Origin: Desulfotignum sp.
GTDB taxonomy: Bacteria > Desulfobacterota > Desulfobacteria > Desulfobacterales > Desulfobacteraceae
Direction of reading: 5' to 3'
NCBI GenBank assembly: GCA_011390635.1
Contig: JAABSA010000014.1
Location: forward strand, 23,528-87,527
DNA length: 64,000 bases
Shown here: positions 54,171 to 64,000 of the stretch, piece by piece
Position numbering within the stretch: the stretch's first letter is position 1
Layout: each line of letters starts with the position of its first letter
Notes under the pieces: generated by a model
Database searches by the model: none
What the model was told of the DNA's origin: nothing
What the model saw: the letters and a program-made list of their open reading frames with translations, nothing else
Made by a program: the position numbers and the translations under genes

Positions 54171-54471
54171 AAACGTGATCAAAACATGTTCAAAACCCGG
54201 CACTTTTGAACACCTGCTGACATACAGGTACAAAAACGTTGATCTGTGTGCCGGATACCAACACATTTTCAACACAAATAGCAAAAAAAAACAGTGTATA
54301 TCCAATATATTACAACGTTTTAAACATATCAACACCCCTTATTGTTATTATTATTTTTTGAAAATTTAATTATAAATACATAACCAAAATATTAATCAAT
54401 TGATAATTGACCGGTTTTGATATAAATATCTTGGGGATATACAATCATAAGACATAAGAGAAGGAACCCGA
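54171..54471 (+). other. AT-rich intergenic region upstream of dnaN with a 9-bp hairpin
   Basis: A perfect 9-bp inverted repeat (54187-54195 with 54204-54212, 8-nt loop) starts the region; the second half (54330-54430) is almost pure A and T. No good DnaA box (TTATNCACA) was seen on either strand, only TTTTCAACA-type near-matches. The region could be an origin-proximal AT-rich stretch, but nothing shows it is an origin. Confidence 0.45.
54417..54445 (+). promoter_or_regulatory. Sigma-70 promoter of dnaN-gyrB
   Basis: TTGATA (54417-54422), 17-nt spacer and TACAAT (54440-54445), giving a start near 54452, 20 nt before dnaN. GAAGGA before the ATG serves translation. Confidence 0.65.
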
Positions 54472-58004
<3,533 letters not shown>

Positions 58005-58020
58005 AAACCTTTTGTAACCA

Positions 58021-58067
58021 TAAAAAGACCTGATACCCAAAAAAACTTCGATTATCAGGTCTTTTTA
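58021..58067. terminator. Bidirectional terminator between gyrB and aminotransferase
   Basis: A perfect 15-bp stem (58021-58035 with 58053-58067) with A5 and T5 flanks lies between the convergent gyrB and aminotransferase stops and can serve both. Confidence 0.85.
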
Positions 58068-58068
58068 T

Positions 58069-59277
58069 TTATACTTCTTCTGCCAGGGTATCCATGGCTT
58101 TTTTCATCTGCCGCATGGCCTGGCGCAGCCGCTCCTCATTTTCCACCAGGGCCAGGCGCAGATATCCTTCGCCCTCTTCACTGAACCCGGTGCCCGGGGC
58201 AACCGCCACATTGGCCCGGTCCATCATCTCGATGGCAAACTGCATGGCCCCCATTTTATCAAAAGGTGCCGGGATTTTTGCCCACACAAACATGCCGGCC
58301 CTGGGCGGGGTGATATCCCATCCCATGCGGGACAAGCCGTTACACAGCACATCCCGTCTGGTTTCATAGGTCTTGGCCAGCACCGGGATGGTGTCGTCAC
58401 AGTCTCTTAACGCAATGATGCCCGCCACCTGGATGGCGGAAAAGATGCCGTAATCAAAATACCCCTTGATCTGGCCCAGGGCCCTGACAATCTGTTCATT
58501 GCCCACGCAGTAGCCGATGCGCCATCCCGCCATGTTGTAGGATTTGGAAAAAGAGCCGAATTCCACCCCCACATCCTTGGCCCCGGGAGCCTCCAGAAAA
58601 CTGGGGGCTTTGTATCCGTCAAAGGTGATCATGGAATAGGCAAAATCATTGATCACCATGAATTTGAACCGCTTGGCCAGGGCCACGATCTCTTTGAAAA
58701 ACGCGGTATCCGTCACTACGCCTGTTGGGTTATGGGGATAGTTGAGCATCAGCACTTTGGGGGCGGGGTAGCAGGATTCGCAGATGTTGATGATCCGGTG
58801 TAAAAACCCCTGCTCCGGTGCAATGGGGATCCTCATGACATTGGCCCCGGCAATGACCGCTGCATATATGTGGATGGGAAAGGCCGGCGCCGGCACCAGC
58901 ACCGAATCCCCCGGTCCCATGATGGCCAGGCATAAATGAGAAATGCCTTCTTTGGATCCGATGGTGAAATAGGTTTCCTTTTCCGCATCCAGATCGATGT
59001 CATAATGCCGCTTGTAATATTTGGCGATCTCCTGTTTCAAGTGGGGCATGCCCGAACTTTCCGGATACCGGTGGGATTTGGGGTCCTTGGCAACCTGCAC
59101 CAATTTTTCGATCACCGCATCCGGGGTGGGATCCATGGGATTTCCCATACCCAGATCAATGACGTCATCGCCCCTGCGCCGTTTTTCCATTTTCATCTTG
59201 TTGATCATACCGAACAGATAGGGCGGCAGCTGCTCCATGCGGCCGGCAAAACGAATGATATTTTCTTCCACAACCAT
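58069..59277 (-). CDS. Class I/II aminotransferase (AlaC-like)
   Basis: A 402-residue fold-type I PLP aminotransferase: IDLGMGNPMDPTPDAVIEKL, SGMPHLKQEIAKYYKRHYDIDLD, LNYPHNPTGV, NDFAYSMITFDGYKAPS and SFSKSYNMAGWRIGYCVGN with the PLP lysine. It resembles AlaC/LL-DAP-aminotransferase-like alanine or aspartate aminotransferases; the exact substrate is not certain. The ATG at 59277 has a GGGAG site; an ATG at 59289 lies outside it. Confidence 0.9.
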   Translation of the reverse strand: MVVEENIIRFAGRMEQLPPYLFGMINKMKMEKRRRGDDVIDLGMGNPMDPTPDAVIEKLVQVAKDPKSHRYPESSGMPHLKQEIAKYYKRHYDIDLDAEKETYFTIGSKEGISHLCLAIMGPGDSVLVPAPAFPIHIYAAVIAGANVMRIPIAPEQGFLHRIINICESCYPAPKVLMLNYPHNPTGVVTDTAFFKEIVALAKRFKFMVINDFAYSMITFDGYKAPSFLEAPGAKDVGVEFGSFSKSYNMAGWRIGYCVGNEQIVRALGQIKGYFDYGIFSAIQVAGIIALRDCDDTIPVLAKTYETRRDVLCNGLSRMGWDITPPRAGMFVWAKIPAPFDKMGAMQFAIEMMDRANVAVAPGTGFSEEGEGYLRLALVENEERLRQAMRQMKKAMDTLAEEV

Positions 59278-59385
59278 GGCTCCCTGCAAAAAAATGTATT
59301 AAAAAATAAAAAACTACATCATACCCGAATTTTATTAGAAAAATAAAGAAAAAAAATATTTGTTTTTCACAAACGCTGCAGGCGG
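59278..59385. other. Short AT-rich gap upstream of aminotransferase
   Basis: No coding signal; the AT-rich reverse-strand sequence just upstream of the aminotransferase may hold its promoter, though I could not fix hexamers. Confidence 0.3.
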
Positions 59386-59514
59386 CTACAATTCATTTTC
59401 TTCTATGCCGGCAATTTTCATAAGATGCCGCAATAAACCAATTTTCAGTGGGCTGTTTCCATGAATGGGCACTCACAGCCGGGCGGGATTTCCTTTTCTC
59501 GAACAATCACTTTG
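59386..59514 (-). pseudogene. HicA-type toxin remnant
   Basis: On the reverse strand 59386-59472 encodes VPIHGNSPLKIGLLRHLMKIAG followed by IEENEL and a stop, which has the look of the C-terminus of a HicA/YcfA mRNA-interferase toxin. Just before, in frame, is a TGA stop (59473-59475) preceded by KGNPARL, also HicA-like. The first half of the gene is not recognisable. No HicB antitoxin is visible. Together this points to a decayed toxin-antitoxin module. Confidence 0.45.
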
Positions 59515-59680
59515 AGTTTCTTGAGATAATAATATCCGATTGAATGAACAAATACAAACCTGCGCCACATCACCGGACACTGCCGGGAGAAGAGGGGTAT
59601 CTCACAGGGCGTTATATGAATATATTGAGAAAAATTTGTAAAAATGTCAATCTAATGATAAGGCTGACATTAAATAAAAT

Positions 59681-60055
59681 ATGGTGCGATATATCCTTTT
59701 TGAGATCGAGCGCCAGCAGTCCGGTCAGGGGTTTGATTTTGAAAGCGCCTCGTATAGTCTGTAGCATATCCTCCCGGAAAACCCTTCCCGGGAATGGGAT
59801 GATATAGAAGAGAAAAGCCAGGATCGTTTGATCTATCGGATCGGCAATATGACACACCTTGAAACAGGGAAAAATAGGGATGTGGGCAACAAAGCATATG
59901 CTGTGAAACGATCGGTATATCAACACAGCCCATTTCATATCACCAGAGCGTTGGCCGAACACTATGATATCTGGAACGTCCAAAAAATTGAGGCCAGACA
60001 GAAACAGCTTGCATCTGTTGCCGCAGGCATATGGAAGATCGAATTTGGAGGATAG
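59681..60055 (+). pseudogene. DUF262/DUF1524 HNH-endonuclease remnant
   Basis: In one frame this stretch encodes VRYILFEIERQQSG, YSL, a TAG stop (59762-59764), HILPENPSREW, then LIYRIGNMTHLETGKNRDVGNKAYA and IEARQKQLASVAAGIWKI. This is the C-terminal HNH-like part of DUF262/DUF1524 (GmrSD-type) proteins, in which the motif reads xEHILPENP; the TAG replaces the Glu codon before His. The first several hundred codons are missing. Probably a dead defence or mobile gene. Confidence 0.6.
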
Positions 60056-60065
60056 AAAAGAAAAC

Positions 60066-60524
60066 ATGGAAACAGCCGGATTGTATACTGGGCCGCACCA
60101 GGTTACGCTTGAAAAATGGATCAGCTGTGCACCGTTTGAAAAACTGCTGGGGCTTGATATTGTGTGGGCAAAATACGGGCGCGCTTATCTGACCATGCCC
60201 TTTGTGCATGAACTGGCCCAGGGACAGGGCATGGCACATGGCGGAGCCCTCGTTACCCTGGCGGATACAGCCGTGGCCATGGCCATCAAAAGCATACTTC
60301 CCCCGGACAGTCGTTTCGGGACCATCTCCCTGAACGCGGAATTTCTGGGGCCGGTGACACAAGGGGTCCTGTCTGCCAGAGCAGAGGTGACGCCGCTGGA
60401 AAACCGGCAGGTGCAGGGACAGGCCCTGGTTTCTGATGAAGAGGGCAGACAGGTGATGCGGTTTTCCGCCATGTTCAAGCTTGGCAGAGAGGTGAAAACG
60501 GTAACACACAGAAAAGGAGAATGA
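60066..60524 (+). CDS. PaaI-family hot-dog thioesterase
   Basis: A 152-residue hot-dog-fold protein with the PaaI signature: FEKLLGLDIVWAKYGRAYLTMP, GQGMAHGGALVTLADTAVAMA (His-Gly-Gly turn) and TISLNAEFLGPVTQGVLSARAEV. It should hydrolyse an acyl-CoA, such as a hydroxylated phenylacetyl-CoA; the substrate cannot be told. Starts directly after the DUF1524 remnant, whose last bases supply GGAGG 14 nt upstream. Followed 1 nt later by a flavin reductase-like gene. Confidence 0.85.
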   Translation: METAGLYTGPHQVTLEKWISCAPFEKLLGLDIVWAKYGRAYLTMPFVHELAQGQGMAHGGALVTLADTAVAMAIKSILPPDSRFGTISLNAEFLGPVTQGVLSARAEVTPLENRQVQGQALVSDEEGRQVMRFSAMFKLGREVKTVTHRKGE

Positions 60525-60525
60525 T

Positions 60526-60999
60526 ATGAATCAGCAGTGGCAGGCCGCCTTCGGGCAGATGACCTACGGCATTTATGTCTTGACAGCGATGATGGATGAT
60601 ACCGTCAACGGCATGATCGCCTCCTGGGTGAGCCAGGTGTCTTATGACCCGCCCCTGATCATGGCAGCGGTACATCCCAACCGGTATTCCCATGACATGA
60701 TTGTCAACGGCAGGGCCTTCGGGCTGCACATCATCGATCAGTCGCAAAAAGCACTGCTTGGACGGTTCAAGGGGCCGGACCCGGGGAAAAAATTTTCCGG
60801 GATGGATTGGAAACCCGGAAAAACCGGGGTGCCCATTCTGAAAGACTGCCTGGCCTGGTTTGAGTTGCAGGTGATCCAGCATCACCAGCCGGGCAATCAC
60901 AGTATTTTTATCGGTACGGTTGTGGATGCGGATGTTCAATCACAAGGGAACCCCCTTTCAACCCAAGATTATGAGGGGATGTATGTGGGGAAAAACTGA
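60526..60999 (+). CDS. Flavin reductase/flavoredoxin-like protein
   Basis: A 157-residue FMN-binding split-barrel protein: FGQMTYGIYVLTAMMDDTVNGMIASWVSQVSYDPPLIMAAVHPNRYSHDMI, AFGLHIID and GVPILKDCLAWFELQVIQHHQPGNHSIFIGTVVDAD. Members reduce flavins or carry electrons; in sulfate reducers the related flavoredoxin acts in thiosulfate or sulfur metabolism. Likely co-transcribed with the thioesterase. Exact role unknown. Confidence 0.85.
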   Translation: MNQQWQAAFGQMTYGIYVLTAMMDDTVNGMIASWVSQVSYDPPLIMAAVHPNRYSHDMIVNGRAFGLHIIDQSQKALLGRFKGPDPGKKFSGMDWKPGKTGVPILKDCLAWFELQVIQHHQPGNHSIFIGTVVDADVQSQGNPLSTQDYEGMYVGKN

Positions 61000-61211
61000 T
61001 ACCCCGGTCGGGTTTCAGAAATGGTATTGACAACTTGTAATGACCCAGACGCATCAAAATTTTTGCAAAAGTGTAATTTTTGGTGTAATGATATATTTTT
61101 GTGTAACAGCCTGCATGAACAGGGGGGAGTAGCATTTTTTTATCTGAAAAAGTTTATCGGTTAAAACCGCCTTTTCATGCAGCTGCTGATCGCATCTGTC
61201 TCACAATATGG
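61000..61211 (+). other. Intergenic region with three GTGTAA repeats
   Basis: Three direct GTGTAA repeats lie at 61071-61076, 61083-61088 and 61101-61106 in an AT-rich stretch that also holds TATATT (61092-61097). An isolated TTGACA lies at 61027. The region could hold the promoter and an operator of the following gene. Confidence 0.35.
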
Positions 61212-62387
61212 GTGTTTTTACTGCTGTTTTTCTCCGTGGTATATGGAAGTGCCGGCAAAGGATATGCTGCCCAGGTTACCCTGTCCCGGGATTCGCTGCA
61301 ACTGACGGCAGATGAAACAGCCTGGCTGGATGCGCACCCATCCATCACTGTTGGGGGACCAAGGGCATTCCCGCCGTTTCATTTTTTTGACGATAATGGT
61401 GATTTGCAGGGCATTTCTGGTGATTATCTGTCCGCCATAACCGAGGCGCTGGGCCTGGAGGTCATTGTTCAAAAAAACCTGCCATGGCCGGAAGTTCTGA
61501 AAAAAGCAAAATCCGGAAAGATCGATGTGATTGCCTGTGCGGCCAAAACCGCGGAACGGGAAACTTTTCTGCTGTTTTCCATGCCATATCTGTCTTTTCC
61601 CCTGGTGATTCTTACCCGGAAAGACGCACCGTTTATCGGCGGTATTCATGATCTTCATGGCAAAGTACTTGCGGTTATTGAAAAAAATGCCACGGTCGAC
61701 TGGCTGAAAAAAGACAAGATTGCATATATACCGTATTTTGTCGATTCGCCGGCTGAGCGGCTCAGGGCGGTGGCAGCCGGACGGGTGGATGCCGGTATAG
61801 AAAATCTGGCGGCTGCCGCCTATATCATCCAGAACCATGGCCTGACCAATGTCAAGATTGCTGCCCCTACACCGTATGAAAGTTATGACCTTCACATGGC
61901 GGTCAACAGGAATCATCCGGAGCTGCTGGGAATATTGAACAAAGCCATCGGGGCTATCACCCCCGGGCAGCAGATACGGATAAAAAATGACTGGCTGTCG
62001 GTGCGTTATGAGCATGGGCTGCGGAAAAGTGATATATTACTGTGGATGGGCATTGTTGTATTTGGGGCTGCCGTTATTTTGATGCTGGTGGTTTTTTGGA
62101 ACCGGACACTGAAAAAGGAAATAACAGCCAAAAAAAAGCTTATCGCGGAACTGCAGGCTGCCATGGCTGAGATCAAAACATTGAAAGGCATTGTTCCCAT
62201 CTGTTCCGGGTGCAAGAAAATTCGGGATGACGAGGGGTTCTGGAACCACCTGGAAGTGTTTATTGAAGAACACTCCCATGCATCTTTCAGTCATGGTCTG
62301 TGTCCGGCATGTGAAAAAAAATTATACGGTGCCCAGGAATGGTTTCCACATGGGAAAAAAAACGCAGCCCCGGGAAAAAGAAAGTGA
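61212..62387 (+). CDS. Periplasmic substrate-binding (SBP_bac_3) sensor protein with C-terminal zinc-knuckle
   Basis: A 391-residue protein: signal/TM region (FLLLFFSVVYG), an SBP_bac_3 domain (about 30-265; WLDAHPSITVGGPRAFPPFHFFDDNGDLQGISGDYLSAI, IDVIACAAKTAERETFLLFSMPY), a second TM (ILLWMGIVVFGAAVILMLVVFW), a coiled coil and a cytoplasmic domain IVPICSGCKKIRDDEGFWNHLEVFIEEH...GLCPACEKKLYG. The last part is the zinc-knuckle found at the end of PAS and receiver proteins. It looks like a sensor lacking its kinase domain. The GTG start is uncertain: the frame runs on upstream to an AGGGGGGAG site and possible ATT start near 61134. Confidence 0.75.
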   Translation: MFLLLFFSVVYGSAGKGYAAQVTLSRDSLQLTADETAWLDAHPSITVGGPRAFPPFHFFDDNGDLQGISGDYLSAITEALGLEVIVQKNLPWPEVLKKAKSGKIDVIACAAKTAERETFLLFSMPYLSFPLVILTRKDAPFIGGIHDLHGKVLAVIEKNATVDWLKKDKIAYIPYFVDSPAERLRAVAAGRVDAGIENLAAAAYIIQNHGLTNVKIAAPTPYESYDLHMAVNRNHPELLGILNKAIGAITPGQQIRIKNDWLSVRYEHGLRKSDILLWMGIVVFGAAVILMLVVFWNRTLKKEITAKKKLIAELQAAMAEIKTLKGIVPICSGCKKIRDDEGFWNHLEVFIEEHSHASFSHGLCPACEKKLYGAQEWFPHGKKNAAPGKRK

Positions 62388-62388
62388 T

Positions 62389-63285
62389 ATGAAAAACAGG
62401 TTCAGCACAGATAACGATGTTGTCATCGATGAATACACCGGCCTGATGTGGACCCGGAACGCCGGACTTGTGGAATTTCCCATGACATGGGAAGAGGCAC
62501 TGGACCAGATGGATACATGCAACGCATCCGGGCTTTTCGGGTATCAGGACTGGAAGCTGCCCAACCGCAGGGAACTGTTCAGCCTGATGAGCCATGAAAA
62601 GATCAATCCCAGCCTTCCGGAAGGCCATCCGTTCACCAATGTGTTTACCGGCTATTACTGGACGGCATCGAGCTGTGCAAGGCTGCCGGACCAGGCCTGG
62701 TATGTGCACCTGGGGGGTGCCAGGGTTTTCAAGGGGATGAAATATGGATCATATATGGTCTGGCCTGTGCGGGTGGCGGACAATAATGGCACGGCTGTTC
62801 TTCAAACCGGACAGAAGACCTGTTTTGATGCAGGCGGCAGTGTCATGGATTGTCACGGGTCCGGCCAGGACGGCGAGTTTCAGGCAGGGGTGCTGCATAA
62901 AGAAAACCGGTTTACTTCAAAAGGCGCATGTGTCCATGACAGCAGCACCGGCCTGACATGGGTGAAAAATGCACATATGACCCGAAAGCCCCTGGACTGG
63001 AAATCCGCGTCTGATATGGTGTCACAGATGAACAGGGAAACCTTTTACGGCTTCAATGACTGGCGGGTTCCCGATATTGGTGAATTGGAGAGCCTGACAG
63101 ATCTGGAAAGCCATTCACCGGCCCTGCCCATGGACCATGAATTTGCTGATGTGCAGCAATTTTACTGGTCCGCCACCACCAGCATGTATGATACCGCCTA
63201 TGCCTGGGTACTGTATACCAAGGACGGGGCCGTGGGGGTCGGGTATAAGCCCCTGCCTGAATTTTTTCTGTGGCCGGTGCGGTAA
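62389..63285 (+). CDS. DUF1566 (Lcl C-terminal) double-domain protein
   Basis: A 298-residue protein with two DUF1566 domains, about 10-125 and 165-298. Each has TGL(M/T)W, (Y/F)G(Y/F)(Q/N)DW(K/R)(L/V)P(N/D), a YYW(T/S)A segment and ends WPVR. Such domains occur in surface proteins, often from aquatic bacteria; function unknown. No signal peptide is visible. It starts 1 nt after the preceding sensor-like gene stop, so it is probably co-translated with it. Confidence 0.8.
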   Translation: MKNRFSTDNDVVIDEYTGLMWTRNAGLVEFPMTWEEALDQMDTCNASGLFGYQDWKLPNRRELFSLMSHEKINPSLPEGHPFTNVFTGYYWTASSCARLPDQAWYVHLGGARVFKGMKYGSYMVWPVRVADNNGTAVLQTGQKTCFDAGGSVMDCHGSGQDGEFQAGVLHKENRFTSKGACVHDSSTGLTWVKNAHMTRKPLDWKSASDMVSQMNRETFYGFNDWRVPDIGELESLTDLESHSPALPMDHEFADVQQFYWSATTSMYDTAYAWVLYTKDGAVGVGYKPLPEFFLWPVR

Positions 63286-63309
63286 CGGGCCGGGTAAGGG
63301 GTGGAAGAA

Positions 63310-64000
63310 ATGAAACTGATTGCCGACAACCTGCGCATCACCCGGCCGGAAATGAGACGTGCGCTGCAGCAGTTTGATCCGGAACCGGTGCAGGACCTGG
63401 TGAAAGCCTGTGAGGCCCAGGGAGCCTGGGCCATCGATGTGAACACCGGACCTTTGGGAAAATTTGCTGACATCGGCATGACCTTTTTCATCGAAGCGGG
63501 AAAACGGTGGAAAAATGATGATTTTGCCAGGGTAAACTGGCACCTGCGTAAATATCTGTGGATGCCGAAAATTTTTTTATATGGCATCCAGCGGATGAAC
63601 CTGCTCAATGACATTTTCATATTGAGCGGTGCCGGGGTCGGCGGGGGCAGCCTGAACTATGCAAACACGCTGTATGTCCCGCCGGATCAGTTCTTTGAAA
63701 ATGAAGTGATCAAACGGATAGGGGGAAAAGATGCACTTCTGTCCTATTATGAGATGGCAAAAAAAATGCTGGGGACCACGGAAAACCCATATATCGGGGA
63801 AGCAGATCATTTGATGCGTAAAACAGCTGCGGATTTCGGCCGGGAACACACGTTTCATAAAATCTGTGTGGGGGTGTATTTTGGCGAACAAGGCAAAAAA
63901 GCAAAGACCCCTATTTTTTTGGTGAAGGTCCGGACAGGATTGGGTGTGAATTTTGCGGCGCATGCATGACCGGGTGTAGGAAAGATGCCAAAAATACCCT
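63310..64000 (+). pseudogene. Chimeric gene: methyltransferase N-terminus joined to truncated, frameshifted GMC oxidoreductase
   Basis: The first 50 residues or so (MKLIADNLRITRPEMRRALQ...DVNTGPL) match the start of pterin-binding (DHPS-like) corrinoid methyltransferases. The sequence then changes to a GMC oxidoreductase: FFIEAGKRWKNDDFARVNWHLRKYLW, LSGAGVGGGSLNYANTLYVPP. The FAD-binding GxGxxG segment of that family is missing. At 63901-63906 the frame shifts: the next frame reads [30 protein letters not shown], the conserved cysteine region, to the window end. Both a deletion fusion and a one-base loss are needed, so this is a pseudogene. The upstream start has AAGGGG 9 nt before ATG. Confidence 0.75.

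Noticed and set aside
54171..54471. Chromosomal replication origin upstream of dnaN
   Set aside because: The region is AT-rich but only weak near-matches to the DnaA box were seen, and dnaA is absent.

Overview
The window is about 64 kb of bacterial chromosome with near-balanced base composition. It suggests an anaerobic Desulfobacterota organism, most likely a sulfate reducer of the Desulfobacteraceae (Desulfobacter, Desulfotignum or Desulfobacula type). The reasons are a tungsten aldehyde:ferredoxin oxidoreductase, a 1177-residue pyruvate:ferredoxin oxidoreductase, a Fur/PerR-type regulator beside rubrerythrin, a small siroheme-type Fe-S protein, a three-gene proton-translocating transhydrogenase, archaeal-type ProS and late cobamide genes with a CbiR-like enzyme. 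The genus is inferred from gene content only; there is no rRNA or tRNA gene in the window.

Layout. 0-4 kb: the end of a LuxR-type regulator, a MarR regulator and a TAXI-type TRAP transporter. 4-9 kb: Fe-S proteins and an HD-domain protein, divergent from a Crp/Fnr regulator with an FNR-type palindrome between them, then the aldehyde oxidoreductase. 9-18 kb: housekeeping genes hisD, hisS, aspS, minCDE (reverse), a DAHP synthase and aroB. 18-22.6 kb: a SUMF1-domain lipoprotein-like protein, fur/perR-rubrerythrin, trxA-trxB-bamD and rpmB. 22.6-28.8 kb (reverse): ispG-proS-rel-phoH. 28.9-34 kb (reverse): cobU, a radical SAM protein, cobS, cobD, cbiB and cbiR. 35-39.8 kb: a NifA-like activator, a DUF2892 protein and a reverse operon of a Cys-rich protein, a soluble histidine kinase and a sigma-54 response regulator. 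39.8-41.7 kb: a MaoC-like protein and an M23 peptidase. 41.8-49.2 kb (reverse): a membrane histidine kinase and a sigma-54 response regulator, followed by a HEAT-like protein and pntA1-pntA2-pntB. 49.3-52.8 kb: the pyruvate oxidoreductase. 53-58 kb: an RdgC-like pair, dnaN and gyrB. 58-64 kb: an aminotransferase, then an accessory stretch with decayed HicA and DUF1524 genes, a thioesterase, a flavin reductase, a substrate-binding sensor-like protein, a DUF1566 protein and a broken chimeric oxidoreductase at the edge.

The most unusual items are these. The transhydrogenase beta subunit carries two tandem copies of its nucleotide-binding domain III. Its operon has a near-consensus sigma-54 promoter, with two 17-nt inverted repeats upstream that lie next to a two-component sigma-54 system. 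A second two-component operon is preceded by its own sigma-54 promoter and three 13-nt palindromes of the form GGAA-N3-TTCC, which suggests autoregulation. An RdgC-like protein is split in two by one in-frame stop. A methyltransferase-oxidoreductase chimera at the right edge looks like a deletion scar.
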